Below, piece by piece: positions 29,001 to 35,950 of a stretch of DNA of 53,318 bases. The translations under genes were made by a program, and so were the position numbers. This stretch comes from a virus: positions 1-53,318 of the IMG/VR virus record IMGVR_UViG_3300006803_000024; one strand, written 5' to 3'. The notes beneath the pieces are model-generated. The model was not told the origin of the DNA and did not search any database. It saw only the letters and a program-made list of their open reading frames with translations. Position 1 is the stretch's first letter, and each line of letters begins with the position of its first letter.

Positions 29001-31010
29001 ACTCTGGCTGGTGAGTTCAAGCCTCCGATGACTGAGGAGATTGATCGTCTGGTTTCCTTCTATGCCATGAAGGGATCGGATCCTCAGATGCGTCAAGAGA
29101 TTGCTCGCATGTATGAGAATGATCCTGTGGCAATGCAGAACCTCGCTGTCTACATGAGAGCATTGAACAAGGAAGAAGACTCAAAAGTCGTTTCAGAAGA
29201 AGCACTTATGAATGGTTTCAAAGGTTATGTCCCAGATCTGGGTCAGCCGGGAACCAAGATGATCATCGCCAAAGACGAAGACAAACGCGACCTTGAGAAG
29301 AAAGGGTACAAGCGTGTTGCTGATGCTTGGGCTGATGATGGGTTTTCTTCTGTGAACCGTGGGTACTACATCACTTCGACCAAACAGACTGGCACCTACT
29401 CCCAGGGGGTGATGCAGATTATTCAGGACACATACCGGGGTGTGGATGCCACATCTGGTCTAAGTGTGAGCGGGATGACCTCTGGGGTTATCACGGGGGC
29501 TGCTGTGGTCTCTGTGACCAACTGGCTCAACAGCCTGACATCTGGTCTGGCTGACAACAAGGAAGCCTTCCTGCCTGTCTACTCGACGGATGGGGTGCTT
29601 CACTATGAGCGGTTCATCAACCCTGATCTTCTGGAGAAATACACAGCTCCGAAGAACAACCTCGCTCTGATGCTGGGTGCTTGGGCTGGTCGTCAGGTGG
29701 AAGAGAAGATTGCTCAGAAGTACAATGCTGCTCTGATCGACCAACTGAAAACCACATATGATGAGCGTGATGAGGGGGATGACAATCAGTTCATCAACCT
29801 GCCAGAGATGGCCAAAGCTCAGAAACTGTGGGATGAAGCCACTGTCGCTGAACGTCGGAACATGAAAAAGCCGGACCCTGTCTATGTGGAAAGCTGGAAG
29901 GTGATTTCACCTCAGACCAAGCGTTACATCGAAGAAGTGTTTGGCAAAGATACGTTCATGGTTCGCAAGGACCAGATGAACATCGCTCTAGGTTACCGTG
30001 ATCCATCGGTCATTGATCTGTGGACTGGGAACACTCGTGTACCTGATGGGATGCGTGAGGGCGTACAGGCGATCACTGGACTGGTAATGGGTGATGCAGC
30101 CATGAAGAACCTTGCCTTCGCTGAGAAGGGTGTTCAGGGGCTGGTATCCACTGCCAAGGATCTGATCGTGGTTCGTTCTCTGGTGGTTCCATACATGAAC
30201 ACCCAAGCAAACGTGGTACAGCTCTCCACTCGTGGTGTTCCTTTGAAGGAACAACTGAAGGGGTACAAGAACAAGTTGGCTGAGATTGAGAAGTTCAACC
30301 TCAACTCGAAAGAGCTAATGCGTCTGGATACTCGGATCCAATTGGCTGGAGCGGATACGAACAAGATCCGTATCCTTCAGAGCCAGAAGCAGGTGATCAT
30401 GGGTGAGAACGCTCGTATGAGTGTTGCCCCTCTGATCAAAGCTGGTGCCTACAAGAACATCTCTGAGGGACTCTCGGATATGGATGTGGAAATCACTGGT
30501 GGTCGTCTGGGGGATTGGGTTGAGAAGAAGATCGACAGCATTCCAAATGCTGGTGTCCGGACCATCGCTAAGTATGGGATCCTCTCGAAGGACACTGCCA
30601 TCTACAAGGGAGCCAATAAGGCTGTGCAGTATGGGGATTTCCTTGCAAAGGCGATCTACTACGATCACCTGATGTCAAAAGGTCTGAGCCACGATGATGC
30701 AATGAAATTGGTGAACGAAGAGTTCGTGAACTTCTCTGTTTTGCCGGGTCGTACTCGTCAGTATCTCGAAGGAGTTGGAGCAACTTGGTTCCTCGCATTC
30801 AAGATCCGGATCATGAAGATTGCCATGAACCAGATCCGTGAGAACCCAGCTCGCTCTCTGATCTTGGGTGCAACGATTGCTGATTACGGTTCACCACAGG
30901 CTGACAACCTTGCATCGGTCATTGTTGATGAGCGGATCGGCTATCCCCTGGGATGGGACATGCTGTTCAACTCACCAGGATTGAACCCATGGGTGAATTT
31001 GACTGAATAA
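20025..31010 (+). CDS. Giant virion RNA polymerase (N4 gp50-like) with two zincin motifs
   Basis: 3661 aa, near the ~3500 aa of N4 vRNAP. The central part has all signatures of T7-like single-subunit RNA polymerases: SRVGR (TxxGR motif, Arg1640), motif A FELDGKTDGP (Asp1776), motif B with Arg1879, Lys1883 and Tyr1891-Gly spaced as in T7, and motif C VFDGID (Asp2135). Spacings (136, 107 and 359 residues) fit N4 better than T7. HELMH (1084-1088) with downstream ASEIFAE, and HELIH (2402-2406) with downstream LNEMMAW, resemble zinc-metallopeptidase sites. The N-terminal ~300 residues contain Gly/Ala-rich helices. It is packaged, injected and transcribes early genes (family knowledge). The start has AAGGA 8 nt upstream. 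Confidence 0.93.
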   Translation: MANEYTPVFDQEMARKMVVAANEGNELANTEFAQDIQTAPYGYLVNKYGQEVADNRRLYTQERAAVAQIENADRSNAQVVGDTGLAVASGLVNAVGSLGSLTLAAAGETDQYFDEENDGFSRAGVWASEKTQQATQWIKSFQSDELQDRQGLSGVERQLDAQDNLDQFNRETNNGEDASFIDDLTWVGRGTLNNLGRVGSNAAIAGDVIAEGLGSLGPSAKLASVASGLVTRTATYNAAKIANAIAPTQGTKFLAMGAEGVNRAAIASAVGVSEAAGVYSQTVNEVLGMKHGELMETSEEYATMVGQGVDPDDAKTTLAANAGIDAFKTSFPMAASLGIIAGRFEAMPIKSFRGSGFIGGLRQVGAQTLEEGGQGASGQLATNLAIRDTGVDPNRTPGEGVDEALATGMIAGTGMAGVLAAPSALGEAPRKITETTKAVVNSPAIKGAVSAVGSAVTAGGSALDAAAKNLENSPQAMAALRGVRAAGAKVTEKVTPVADAVVNQAKDFNTRPDRDAQSKTLAALSEITELSVVELTTKIDGNQSDKELNLELARKSAVQSIARNEASGSVPSTFSNTTTGNTTLARVGGIISKLSEKGVRINKMSDSDVLYAASEIQNLRSSITNLPTAMRAKVKDIIASEDFKNIQKRVTRIDLMKTQDETKAVTDDMVTETKLVAAVNPANINPVVAGKILEQNDRTDVTPQDIQNLKTAKRIGEAITSRSEAYVEAQKKEVVELSVKPEYREGKKQTKPVDLVEAISRNIFLGSGDTRAPSVGQFASQIMQGAQNPDGTVEIDGIPTDVNAVTDHFTNFAQHMINKVDALNRSFANRDANGNGTAESFDNLGPNRKIRPGRTENGAVQGKAVTYQGASPGGIRFADEMYADAVAAVEVYNALVEAFPERFPAGVLSVPDFAPNATQSPLSDTSDPQTDVAEVETEAAPTAVEEVSAPAETDEQDAEVTPPTLAEMMAAETRTKDDFSAMSYEDLIESANRWFVEEEGMGLEAMPEARQTVIKEYTDSIIAYFNLPTNLVTGITWLRTPDAGHMGQAMWGERLIAMRAGAVRSLLGPNDTEGFRTAEHTVFHELMHIIDAYASNDVTRPVSHSSKLFDTITGEEGAIYKEVVAAVDSDPEMKTHFDYALSYNNIDTLDALASEIFAEIGALYLRNTDLAREKFPEGVKYVENIIEQAGGTIVGEATDGSATQESSGEENVSTKTSVADKTFDNVSPQFNESFLKRKGEFSYADGDGILAMVEAQPGTKNYVEFVRLYKDRVIAEANNRLATLKVNKSKKDELPIKDRIIAGDEEVGLYRRNKNTIAVDRTTGEYDPDLLSIAAVAVLDWLTGARSQNIKNLDETLEDMNLTYDMVTDDQINTIMNGINPRDAAETLAKDIVRMWGLRINPAAPMVDARGAAEGMAKELLEALLTVSEQEVAANRQALIGRKIVPYVDPENAEAQRQEMIAKAEADEIDPNTVIFKVKPVDQIIFDTSVMREFQQAIGLTGQEASKKMLAPELDTMPSIGAPARSIDNTQSRGDVKLSRREKKTLERMQNQGHGLNVEFSGMVDVVGQEVLAKFLGEKDFSELSDRHPVRASIAGKNLSIERDFQEAMSVINGVKNAGFTVNGGLPQVFYRVGISRVGRHQFKGINPQNNKILRALVTPTKSLLNMDKKRHKDAFWLTVAQAADISGFNKVENQHHKYLLENIQREFYAKYGEAVEMIGEHLEGRDLDGAALVEAMGGTGEMQQLAAVFAVAQLEKALLDGTQGAFETTLSFELDGKTDGPGNMMANFGQGILTEQDFMNFKRVGFFLGTKNMTLNKFFGNGTERDLYEVTSLKGQMALHNAISNGKFSDKAKFHAIANLASAFGDLKIENGQFVLTRNASKNPMTKTVYGSSERGIGVGLAQDMMLKMYQALIDNPDGIVDYPGGKEGFEADFSTAFGMKFPTGRNWKKDYLGQNEVDNFTKAVTQTLGKVLSDTAKEVIGDEITKVNDTLVLMTAFQTEFLTAKFRELLDAKVAERVADGSIKVNERTGVPDRSSLTQADYDAVVAQIRAYSPTYANGMQTLDIGSLGATNSGIRLSESMTGTFQAPSTMVSPELAGVKVIPYITQGRGDAMMMNWIYGGETAPENTLQVFDGIDMPIDKIFEYAQQINSAVLQNWEADVIGDIVNDVTGFLEKTTNDGDLLLNAWTRAFESAQKKKTTATAKTPQALIGDVNEMQRRNQARKAVFKRIGVSVDHMGGSDTAFTQGPDGRDYTLGEINDMIRKELGERALQNQNDQTVDPDGSIDGEFTEINLDAFQIEDQRAPVEGEFSKLVVTDAATVMDSLLRETRNKPVAAAVRILQKANLQTRIVIGSPEEVSQWYSDNIGEMDGGLKQDKKGIYDPVNDVMLITDNNHETMVHELIHAATFKIVEAFYNGDQTHKDTIGRLEVLNQEFLDMDFSNAPQSVQDSANSAKSQILSLQVEDTAFSKAAALNEMMAWTLSNEGLMKELGQKQTSLMARMTKVLKALMQRLLGGVKSDMLSNIQFNTELLIIPSETLALPAPVEDTLDELTPGAQKMTNFWIDLAEQRLDEAVKSTGRVSEKVTQISDYRKNAQSAIDTLTFGGFTLSAYQRETFKAIHMVLAMEMRLNPQSAAALNDMFKHVTDNLTPAMFGPTNEQDRYSAVMEIFGETKNDEGVSDAIAVLLALSQTSRGFRAAIDQLSVPESIQGISNDSVNDFLSSLTGMLLNKAIGSIDLNGQSVSETLDQLSESILLEASEKEFRILSGLMNNINKADDWGKGAFKKLAGFTEAVNDELRASNRSQLTKLTFGAVTAATAFMDQERADIQAQALKRVTHMGTNLDFAVFAREFVAEVIGTDQTNAKITSMLDEVTFNASAVRQNYREDLPVMFQNEFENHPDAAQWRAAHKVLGKTDFAMVYDQDRPNTSFEYFKDENLIDDEILVHEAAIRANFSAPIANVILEKSQQLADFMNGKGPGHQLWRNAHAINTLAGEFKPPMTEEIDRLVSFYAMKGSDPQMRQEIARMYENDPVAMQNLAVYMRALNKEEDSKVVSEEALMNGFKGYVPDLGQPGTKMIIAKDEDKRDLEKKGYKRVADAWADDGFSSVNRGYYITSTKQTGTYSQGVMQIIQDTYRGVDATSGLSVSGMTSGVITGAAVVSVTNWLNSLTSGLADNKEAFLPVYSTDGVLHYERFINPDLLEKYTAPKNNLALMLGAWAGRQVEEKIAQKYNAALIDQLKTTYDERDEGDDNQFINLPEMAKAQKLWDEATVAERRNMKKPDPVYVESWKVISPQTKRYIEEVFGKDTFMVRKDQMNIALGYRDPSVIDLWTGNTRVPDGMREGVQAITGLVMGDAAMKNLAFAEKGVQGLVSTAKDLIVVRSLVVPYMNTQANVVQLSTRGVPLKEQLKGYKNKLAEIEKFNLNSKELMRLDTRIQLAGADTNKIRILQSQKQVIMGENARMSVAPLIKAGAYKNISEGLSDMDVEITGGRLGDWVEKKIDSIPNAGVRTIAKYGILSKDTAIYKGANKAVQYGDFLAKAIYYDHLMSKGLSHDDAMKLVNEEFVNFSVLPGRTRQYLEGVGATWFLAFKIRIMKIAMNQIRENPARSLILGATIADYGSPQADNLASVIVDERIGYPLGWDMLFNSPGLNPWVNLTE

Positions 31011-31013
31011 AAA

Positions 31014-31045
31014 AAGACCCCTCCGGAGCTGTCCGGAGGGGTCTT
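31014..31045. terminator. Bidirectional terminator between the two main transcription blocks
   Basis: AAGACCCCTCCGGA (31014-31027), GCTG loop, TCCGGAGGGGTCTT (31032-31045): a perfect 14-bp stem. On the minus strand the stem is followed by a long U-run (AAAAAAA on the plus strand upstream); on the plus strand the tail is TTGATTG. It ends both the rightward late operon and the leftward replication operon. Confidence 0.93.
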
Positions 31046-31052
31046 GATTGTG

Positions 31053-31235
31053 TCAGTCTGGAGCGTCTTTCTCGAAGTCCTTGGTGATGAACCATACTCC
31101 CCACAACCCCGTGAAAATCATGAGAAGAGGCATCAGTACAGCAAGGATTGCTCCGAGAATTATGCCCGCTACCATTATGGTGACTGACAACAAACCAAAG
31201 AGAAGGGTTAGGCCGATGGCCTTCCACCTACTCAT
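31053..31235 (-). CDS. Small two-TM membrane protein, unknown function
   Basis: 60 aa with two adjacent hydrophobic helices (IGLTLLFGLLSVTIMVAGIIL and GAILAVLMPLLMIFTGLWGVWF) and a charged C-terminus (KDFEKDAPD). Its ATG overlaps the stop of the RusA-like gene (ATGA), so it is a translated last member of the leftward replication operon. It could be a membrane anchor or host-membrane modulator; nothing more can be said. Confidence 0.7.
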   Translation of the reverse strand: MSRWKAIGLTLLFGLLSVTIMVAGIILGAILAVLMPLLMIFTGLWGVWFITKDFEKDAPD

Positions 31236-32104
31236 TGATCAAAGATAGACGACTTCTTCACCTTGGAGGCTGGAGCGTCTTCAACTTCTTCGGGGGAATC
31301 ACTCTCGGAGGATTCTGGTTCCTCGTCCCCGAAAAGGTTTTTTGACGAGGACTTCCCGGTTTCGGTCTTGGTATCGGCTTTGTCAACCGGTGCTTCTTCT
31401 TCTGCTGGTTCAGCATCTCCTGCGCCATCGCCAGCATCGCTGTCTTTACCAGATACGTCCACATCTTCTGCTGGCTCCTTAGGTTTGTTCTTGGAACCGG
31501 GTTGGCGACCACCACGACGTGTCTTCGGTTTCGCCTTGGCTTCGCCCATTAGAACTTCAGCCGAGATGTTGCCATCGTCATCGGAAGTCAGATCGACACC
31601 AGTGACACCGGTCAGCCCAAGTGTTGCCACGAAGGTTTCGAGTGCTTTCTGGATTTCGTCTTCATCGAGAAGGATACGCATGGCGTTCCCCTTTCTTGGT
31701 TCAATTTCAGTTATCGTCACGAGGACGTGTTCTTCGGTGGTGTGTCCACCAAAACCAAAAGAGACATCGTCGAGGAACTTCCAATTATCGTCTTCGATGA
31801 TCCCAGCTTCTTGCAGGGTATCGGAGAAGAATTTGTCCACAATGGAACAGACGTTCGCTATGTCGTACTCTCTCTTGGTCTTGGTAAACACTTGATACCT
31901 AAGACGGATTCTCCCCAGTGGGGGAATCTTGGCATCACGCAACAGTCTTTTACCGTGGTCATGGAACCTGTGTTTCAAGGCTGTCAGACTCCGGTAATGG
32001 AGATTGCGATAGACGTTGAGGTTGAGAGCAGTCACCTTCTTGCTTGAGGTACGAAACCTCATTGGCAATTTCAGTTGGTACTCTCGTTGGGTCGGTAGAG
32101 TCAT
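31232..32104 (-). CDS. RusA-like endonuclease domain with AT-hook and acidic tail (N4 gp44 position)
   Basis: 290 aa; AGGAG precedes ATG 32104. Residues ~1-150 match the RusA Holliday-junction resolvase pattern: KREYDIANVCSIVDKFFSD, LQEAGIIEDDNWKF and a strand VLVTITEIEP with acidic residues positioned as in the family. A spacer segment leads to RRGGRQPGSKNKP, which looks like an AT-hook, then ~90 very acidic Ser/Glu/Asp residues ending in KKSSIFDQ. The enzyme probably resolves branched replication or recombination DNA before packaging. The disordered tail is unusual for RusA and may recruit partners. Confidence 0.75.
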   Translation of the reverse strand: MTLPTQREYQLKLPMRFRTSSKKVTALNLNVYRNLHYRSLTALKHRFHDHGKRLLRDAKIPPLGRIRLRYQVFTKTKREYDIANVCSIVDKFFSDTLQEAGIIEDDNWKFLDDVSFGFGGHTTEEHVLVTITEIEPRKGNAMRILLDEDEIQKALETFVATLGLTGVTGVDLTSDDDGNISAEVLMGEAKAKPKTRRGGRQPGSKNKPKEPAEDVDVSGKDSDAGDGAGDAEPAEEEAPVDKADTKTETGKSSSKNLFGDEEPESSESDSPEEVEDAPASKVKKSSIFDQ

Positions 32105-32129
32105 CGCAATCTCCTACGTTTGACGGTGA

Positions 32130-32942
32130 TTAGTCGTCAAACAGCGAGGTCTTGGCTTTCGCCTTTTCCCCACCACCGGATCCGCCTTTGAAGGACTTGC
32201 CTTCAGCGGAACCTTTGCCAGTGGACTTGTCGTAGGTCTGGCCTTTGTTGCGTTCCAGCCACTTCTCAGCGTAGTTCGACTGAGACTCGTCCATCTTGTC
32301 GATGGCCTTCTGGAGATCACCAGCGTCCAGAACATCATCAAAGTTCCCACCAAGTCCACGGATGAACTCTGCAACGTCGCTGATCGTGACCAGCTTGTCT
32401 GCGGGGAAGAACTTGATGATCTCGTTCTGATCACGAGTTTCACCAGTCGGCTCGTACTTGCCGGTGTTCTGATCCAGAGCGGTCTTGTCCACCGTCTGAC
32501 GCTGGAGAGCGATCTGAATCTTCTCACCGTGCAGCTCCGAGAAGCAGTCAACTGCCTGTGGCAGTTCTTTCTTCGCGTCGAAGTCGTACAGCTTCACTGT
32601 CAATTCTTCGACATCCATCGCGCCCATCTCTTTCGAGCAGACGAGCATACAGAGCGAATTGATCTGGTTGAAGCCAGGAAGGTTCTTGTCTTCACCGGTC
32701 TTCTTGTCCTTGTACGTCACGTCGCCGTTCCGGTTGGACACCCAGATTTGCTGGCGGACTTCACGTCCGTTGACATCCAGCAAAAGGTTGACACTGCGTG
32801 CTTCGGAAGCCGAGGCTTTGCCGATGTACGCAGTTTTGATGGTGGCGGTATAGATGTCAGTATCCAACGCGCCTCCGCCACCGAGGAAGTCGTCTTCGAC
32901 TTTATCAGGTGCGGCTTTTTTTCCTGCGAAAATGTTGCTCAT
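32130..32942 (-). CDS. ssb: Single-stranded DNA-binding protein (N4 gp45 position)
   Basis: 270 aa. Start at ATG 32942 (AGAG 8 nt upstream); ATG 32948 is an alternative adding two residues. Strand-rich N-terminal two thirds (YTATIKTAYIGKASASEARSVNLLLDV, REVRQQIWVSN) fit an OB-like fold. A helical segment, a Gly/Ser/Lys-rich linker and an acidic-aromatic tip SLFDD follow, the hallmark of phage SSBs whose tail recruits replication proteins. It binds ssDNA in replication and recombination; N4 SSB is also needed for late transcription by host polymerase. Confidence 0.85.
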   Translation of the reverse strand: MSNIFAGKKAAPDKVEDDFLGGGGALDTDIYTATIKTAYIGKASASEARSVNLLLDVNGREVRQQIWVSNRNGDVTYKDKKTGEDKNLPGFNQINSLCMLVCSKEMGAMDVEELTVKLYDFDAKKELPQAVDCFSELHGEKIQIALQRQTVDKTALDQNTGKYEPTGETRDQNEIIKFFPADKLVTISDVAEFIRGLGGNFDDVLDAGDLQKAIDKMDESQSNYAEKWLERNKGQTYDKSTGKGSAEGKSFKGGSGGGEKAKAKTSLFDD

Positions 32943-32993
32943 TAGCATGTCTCTTTCATTTCAGGGTTTCAATTCTGGTTTGTTTTTCGGCGT

Positions 32994-33728
32994 TCATTCC
33001 GCGTAGTATTCAACCAGTCGGTCGATCACGAGCTGTGCGTCGTTCTCGATGAATGTCTCGTCATCAGAGAACAAACCGAAGGGAGAGCGTAGCCTGTCTC
33101 CCACTGTGGCTCGTGTAGTCCGGGTCTGGAACACATGCTTATAGCCCATGTCCTGGTCCCGTTCGGAGATCGTCAGCAGTTTGCCTGGTTGAGCATCCTT
33201 GTTGATCTCCTTGATCGTAGCCTTCTTGGCTCCAATCACAGTCGTGAAGTAAGCCTCAAGACCGTTCTTCTTCAACGCACCTTTGACAGGCACGGTGTAA
33301 GAAAATTTGCCAGTGTTCTCATCGAGTTGAGCGTCGATGTGACCCAGCATGATTGTGTAGCCAGGAAACTTGGCCACATATTCATACATGAGAGTCTTGA
33401 AGAACTGACCGTATGCACCCCACTGCTGCATGGTATTGGCTGAACCAATGACATGAACAGACTCGAAGCGATCCATCATGAAGCTGATGGTATCGACAAC
33501 GATGGTATGGAACCGTCCAGGGTTGTCGATGACTTGCTGGTAGAGATCAAAGATCTCTTCAGGGTCGTCAATCGTCACCCGCTTGAACTTGTTCTTGAAG
33601 GGTAGCGGTTTGCCACCCTCACAGTTGATGTAGAGAACACCCTCACCACCACGGAGGTTCCGGAGACAGGATGATTTACCTGCCCCAGACTCTCCTGCGA
33701 TGAGGATCGACTTTGGATTTTCGGACAT
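32994..33728 (-). CDS. RecA-like P-loop ATPase (Sak4-type recombinase / AAA_24)
   Basis: 244 aa; AAGGAG precedes ATG 33728. Walker A is GESGAGKSS (residues 12-20), Walker B is FHTIVVDTISFM (about 72-83), followed by the sensor-like strand YTIMLGHID. Compact RecA-core ATPases of this kind (Sak4) promote ssDNA annealing or pairing together with phage SSB, and here the SSB gene is the next gene in the operon. It could instead be an ATPase loader for the helicase. Confidence 0.8.
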   Translation of the reverse strand: MSENPKSILIAGESGAGKSSCLRNLRGGEGVLYINCEGGKPLPFKNKFKRVTIDDPEEIFDLYQQVIDNPGRFHTIVVDTISFMMDRFESVHVIGSANTMQQWGAYGQFFKTLMYEYVAKFPGYTIMLGHIDAQLDENTGKFSYTVPVKGALKKNGLEAYFTTVIGAKKATIKEINKDAQPGKLLTISERDQDMGYKHVFQTRTTRATVGDRLRSPFGLFSDDETFIENDAQLVIDRLVEYYAE

Positions 33729-33743
33729 TGCTGTCTCCTTGGT

Positions 33744-35939
33744 TTAGGTCATCTTTGCAGCGACCGATTTCAGAATAGTCAACTCGACCTCGTCCTTTTT
33801 CAGGGGACTTGGCGACTGCTCATTGAGCGTGTTGACCTTGCCTTTGATCACATCGTAGCTGGCCCCTGCATCCTTCAGCATCATTGCAAAATTGAGCAGG
33901 TTGTTGTTTCTATTCCCAACTTCCATGTTGTTCAAGAACCAACGTTCGAGGTGATCCAAACGTCCCAGATCAGCTACCTGTGCGGTGTACTCACTGTTCT
34001 GTTTGGTTTTCGGAATGAACGGCAACACGTTGACGAGGTTCGGGCCTTTGTGAACAAAGACTTGCGAATTCTCATGTGTCATCCATTTCTTGGACCGCTG
34101 GTTTGCGGACCCATCTGACTTGAATGGCAGCCAAAGAAGGAAGCTATCCACGAAGTCCCGATAGTCTGCTTTGTCCAGCTTCAGATTATAGTTTGCTGGC
34201 ATGATCAGACGGAACCGGTGCTCTTCGTCAGTGTGACGTTTGGTTGTTGCGGTCGTGAACGTGTAGTCCTTCATCAGCTCATGGAGAGCCTCAAGACGGA
34301 TGCCGTAGCTCAGGATCTTTCCATCCTTATCACGCTCATGACCATCAATATCCACCACAAGACAATTGAAACCTTCGATGACATTGTCTTCCGACCGGTG
34401 CTCTTTGTCGAAGTGGTGGTTACACCAATGCATCCCCGGTGCAGCCAACAGCTTTGGAAGGCTGTCGAATGGTTTCTGCATTGGAGAATAGTCGGAAGCG
34501 AAGTGATCAGAGAAGCTGAAGCTGATCTTGTTCAGATCGGTCTCCTCTAGGGTTGAACCAGTGAAGAAATCAACTCCGCTGATCACGTTCTTCTTGATGA
34601 CAACGTGGTTGCCCACGCCCCATGCCATTGCGAGATCCATAATCTCCCGACGAGGTGTCGTGGAGGATGGATAATATGGCAGATCTTCAACCAGATCAGC
34701 ATGGGTCAAGGTCACGCCTGACTCAGCGATATACTTCGCCAGACGAACGAAATTCCGTTCCCTCTTGAGAAGGGTCTGGAACGATGCTCCACTTTCTTCA
34801 GCAACCTTGAATGCCTGCCGGAGGTTCTTCTTGGTGATGTCCGAGGACTCGTCCAAGAAGGCATAGATTCCAGCGAGCTTGAGGGCTTTGAAGTACCGGT
34901 GAGACAGTTCAGCCTTCCGGACAACCTCGTGCTCAGGCAGAGAGTTGGCTACCGTTTCACAGTAGAGACGATAGGAGATCAGTTCGACACCAACCTCCTT
35001 TGGCACGTCGATCTTCAGATTGAAGAAACGAGTGTCAGCGAACTTGGCCAGTTTTTGCTTCCAGTTTAGGAGAGCCTGTGACCGGTTCTTGGACACCAAC
35101 CCGTTGTAAACATCTTCAGGGTTGATGGTGGGAGAGAAAGTTTCAGGCTTCCCCATCCCGAAGAAACACCTCCGAGCGTACCCAGTCTCAAGGAAGGAAT
35201 AGAACTCCTCCTCAGTCTTGGATCCGTCGAAGAGTTTCGACGTGGTTCCGAACATGAGCATGTTGGCAGGGGTTGCCCCGACCAAATCAATACCCCGCTC
35301 GTTGTCCGTGGTGTTCTTCACCAGTTTGGTTTTGATCCGGCCTAAGTCGTATAGCTCAAGGAGGATGTTGATCACCTCCGTGTTGCCTATGATATTGGAA
35401 CCGATCTCATCCATTTGGAAATTGATTGAACCAGCACGAGCAAGGAGCAGCTTGTAACGTAGCTGCTTCACCGCTGGGCCAGTACCGGAGTCAAAGATGA
35501 AAGGAGCATGCCCCTGACGCTTAAAATCAGCCTCCAGGAGCTTCTTCTCATCATCTTCGCTTCCGGACTTTGCAGCAGCAATGTCTACAGCCAGATCATA
35601 GATCGAGGCTTCGGCAATTGCAGGAAAGACATGACCCGTGAAGATCTGCCGAAAGTCAGAAATGACATCTTCCATCAAGGACACAGAGTGACCTTTACCA
35701 AAGCCTGACGTTGCCAGAGCAATGGAATAGATATTGATTGGGATGTTCCCACGTTCCGGGCTGACAATCGTCGCTCGCATGGAGCTTGGAATCAGACTCA
35801 GAAAGTAGGCAACTTCAGCCTGGAAGAAGTCACGGTTGACGTTTCCTGTGCGGTGGCACAACAGATCAACCAGCTCCGACATGGCCGGGTGATGAGATTC
35901 TTTCTCAATCACACTGAGGTCATAGAGTGGTTTTGACAC
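33744..35939 (-). CDS. Primase-ATPase: N-terminal DUF3987-like ATPase, C-terminal AEP-like primase
   Basis: 731 aa, starting with GTG 35939 (AAGGAG 7 nt upstream). The N-terminal half has a P-loop ATSGFGKGHS (Lys82), the strand INFQMDEIGS and FFGMGKPETF typical of DUF3987 helicase-like ATPases. The C-terminal third has an archaeo-eukaryotic-primase-like pattern: CLVVDIDGHE (DxD metal site), FTTATTKRHT and HRFRLIMP. It most likely primes and helps unwind phage DNA. The order ATPase then primase is the reverse of most primase-helicases. Neighbours are recombinase and nuclease genes. Confidence 0.72.
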   Translation of the reverse strand: MSKPLYDLSVIEKESHHPAMSELVDLLCHRTGNVNRDFFQAEVAYFLSLIPSSMRATIVSPERGNIPINIYSIALATSGFGKGHSVSLMEDVISDFRQIFTGHVFPAIAEASIYDLAVDIAAAKSGSEDDEKKLLEADFKRQGHAPFIFDSGTGPAVKQLRYKLLLARAGSINFQMDEIGSNIIGNTEVINILLELYDLGRIKTKLVKNTTDNERGIDLVGATPANMLMFGTTSKLFDGSKTEEEFYSFLETGYARRCFFGMGKPETFSPTINPEDVYNGLVSKNRSQALLNWKQKLAKFADTRFFNLKIDVPKEVGVELISYRLYCETVANSLPEHEVVRKAELSHRYFKALKLAGIYAFLDESSDITKKNLRQAFKVAEESGASFQTLLKRERNFVRLAKYIAESGVTLTHADLVEDLPYYPSSTTPRREIMDLAMAWGVGNHVVIKKNVISGVDFFTGSTLEETDLNKISFSFSDHFASDYSPMQKPFDSLPKLLAAPGMHWCNHHFDKEHRSEDNVIEGFNCLVVDIDGHERDKDGKILSYGIRLEALHELMKDYTFTTATTKRHTDEEHRFRLIMPANYNLKLDKADYRDFVDSFLLWLPFKSDGSANQRSKKWMTHENSQVFVHKGPNLVNVLPFIPKTKQNSEYTAQVADLGRLDHLERWFLNNMEVGNRNNNLLNFAMMLKDAGASYDVIKGKVNTLNEQSPSPLKKDEVELTILKSVAAKMT

Positions 35940-35950
35940 GGGGTGTCTCC

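Noticed and set aside
31048-31895. Plus-strand frames at 31048-31248 and 31263-31895
   Set aside because: Antisense to the small membrane protein and RusA-like genes, which have ribosome sites, coupling and recognisable domains.
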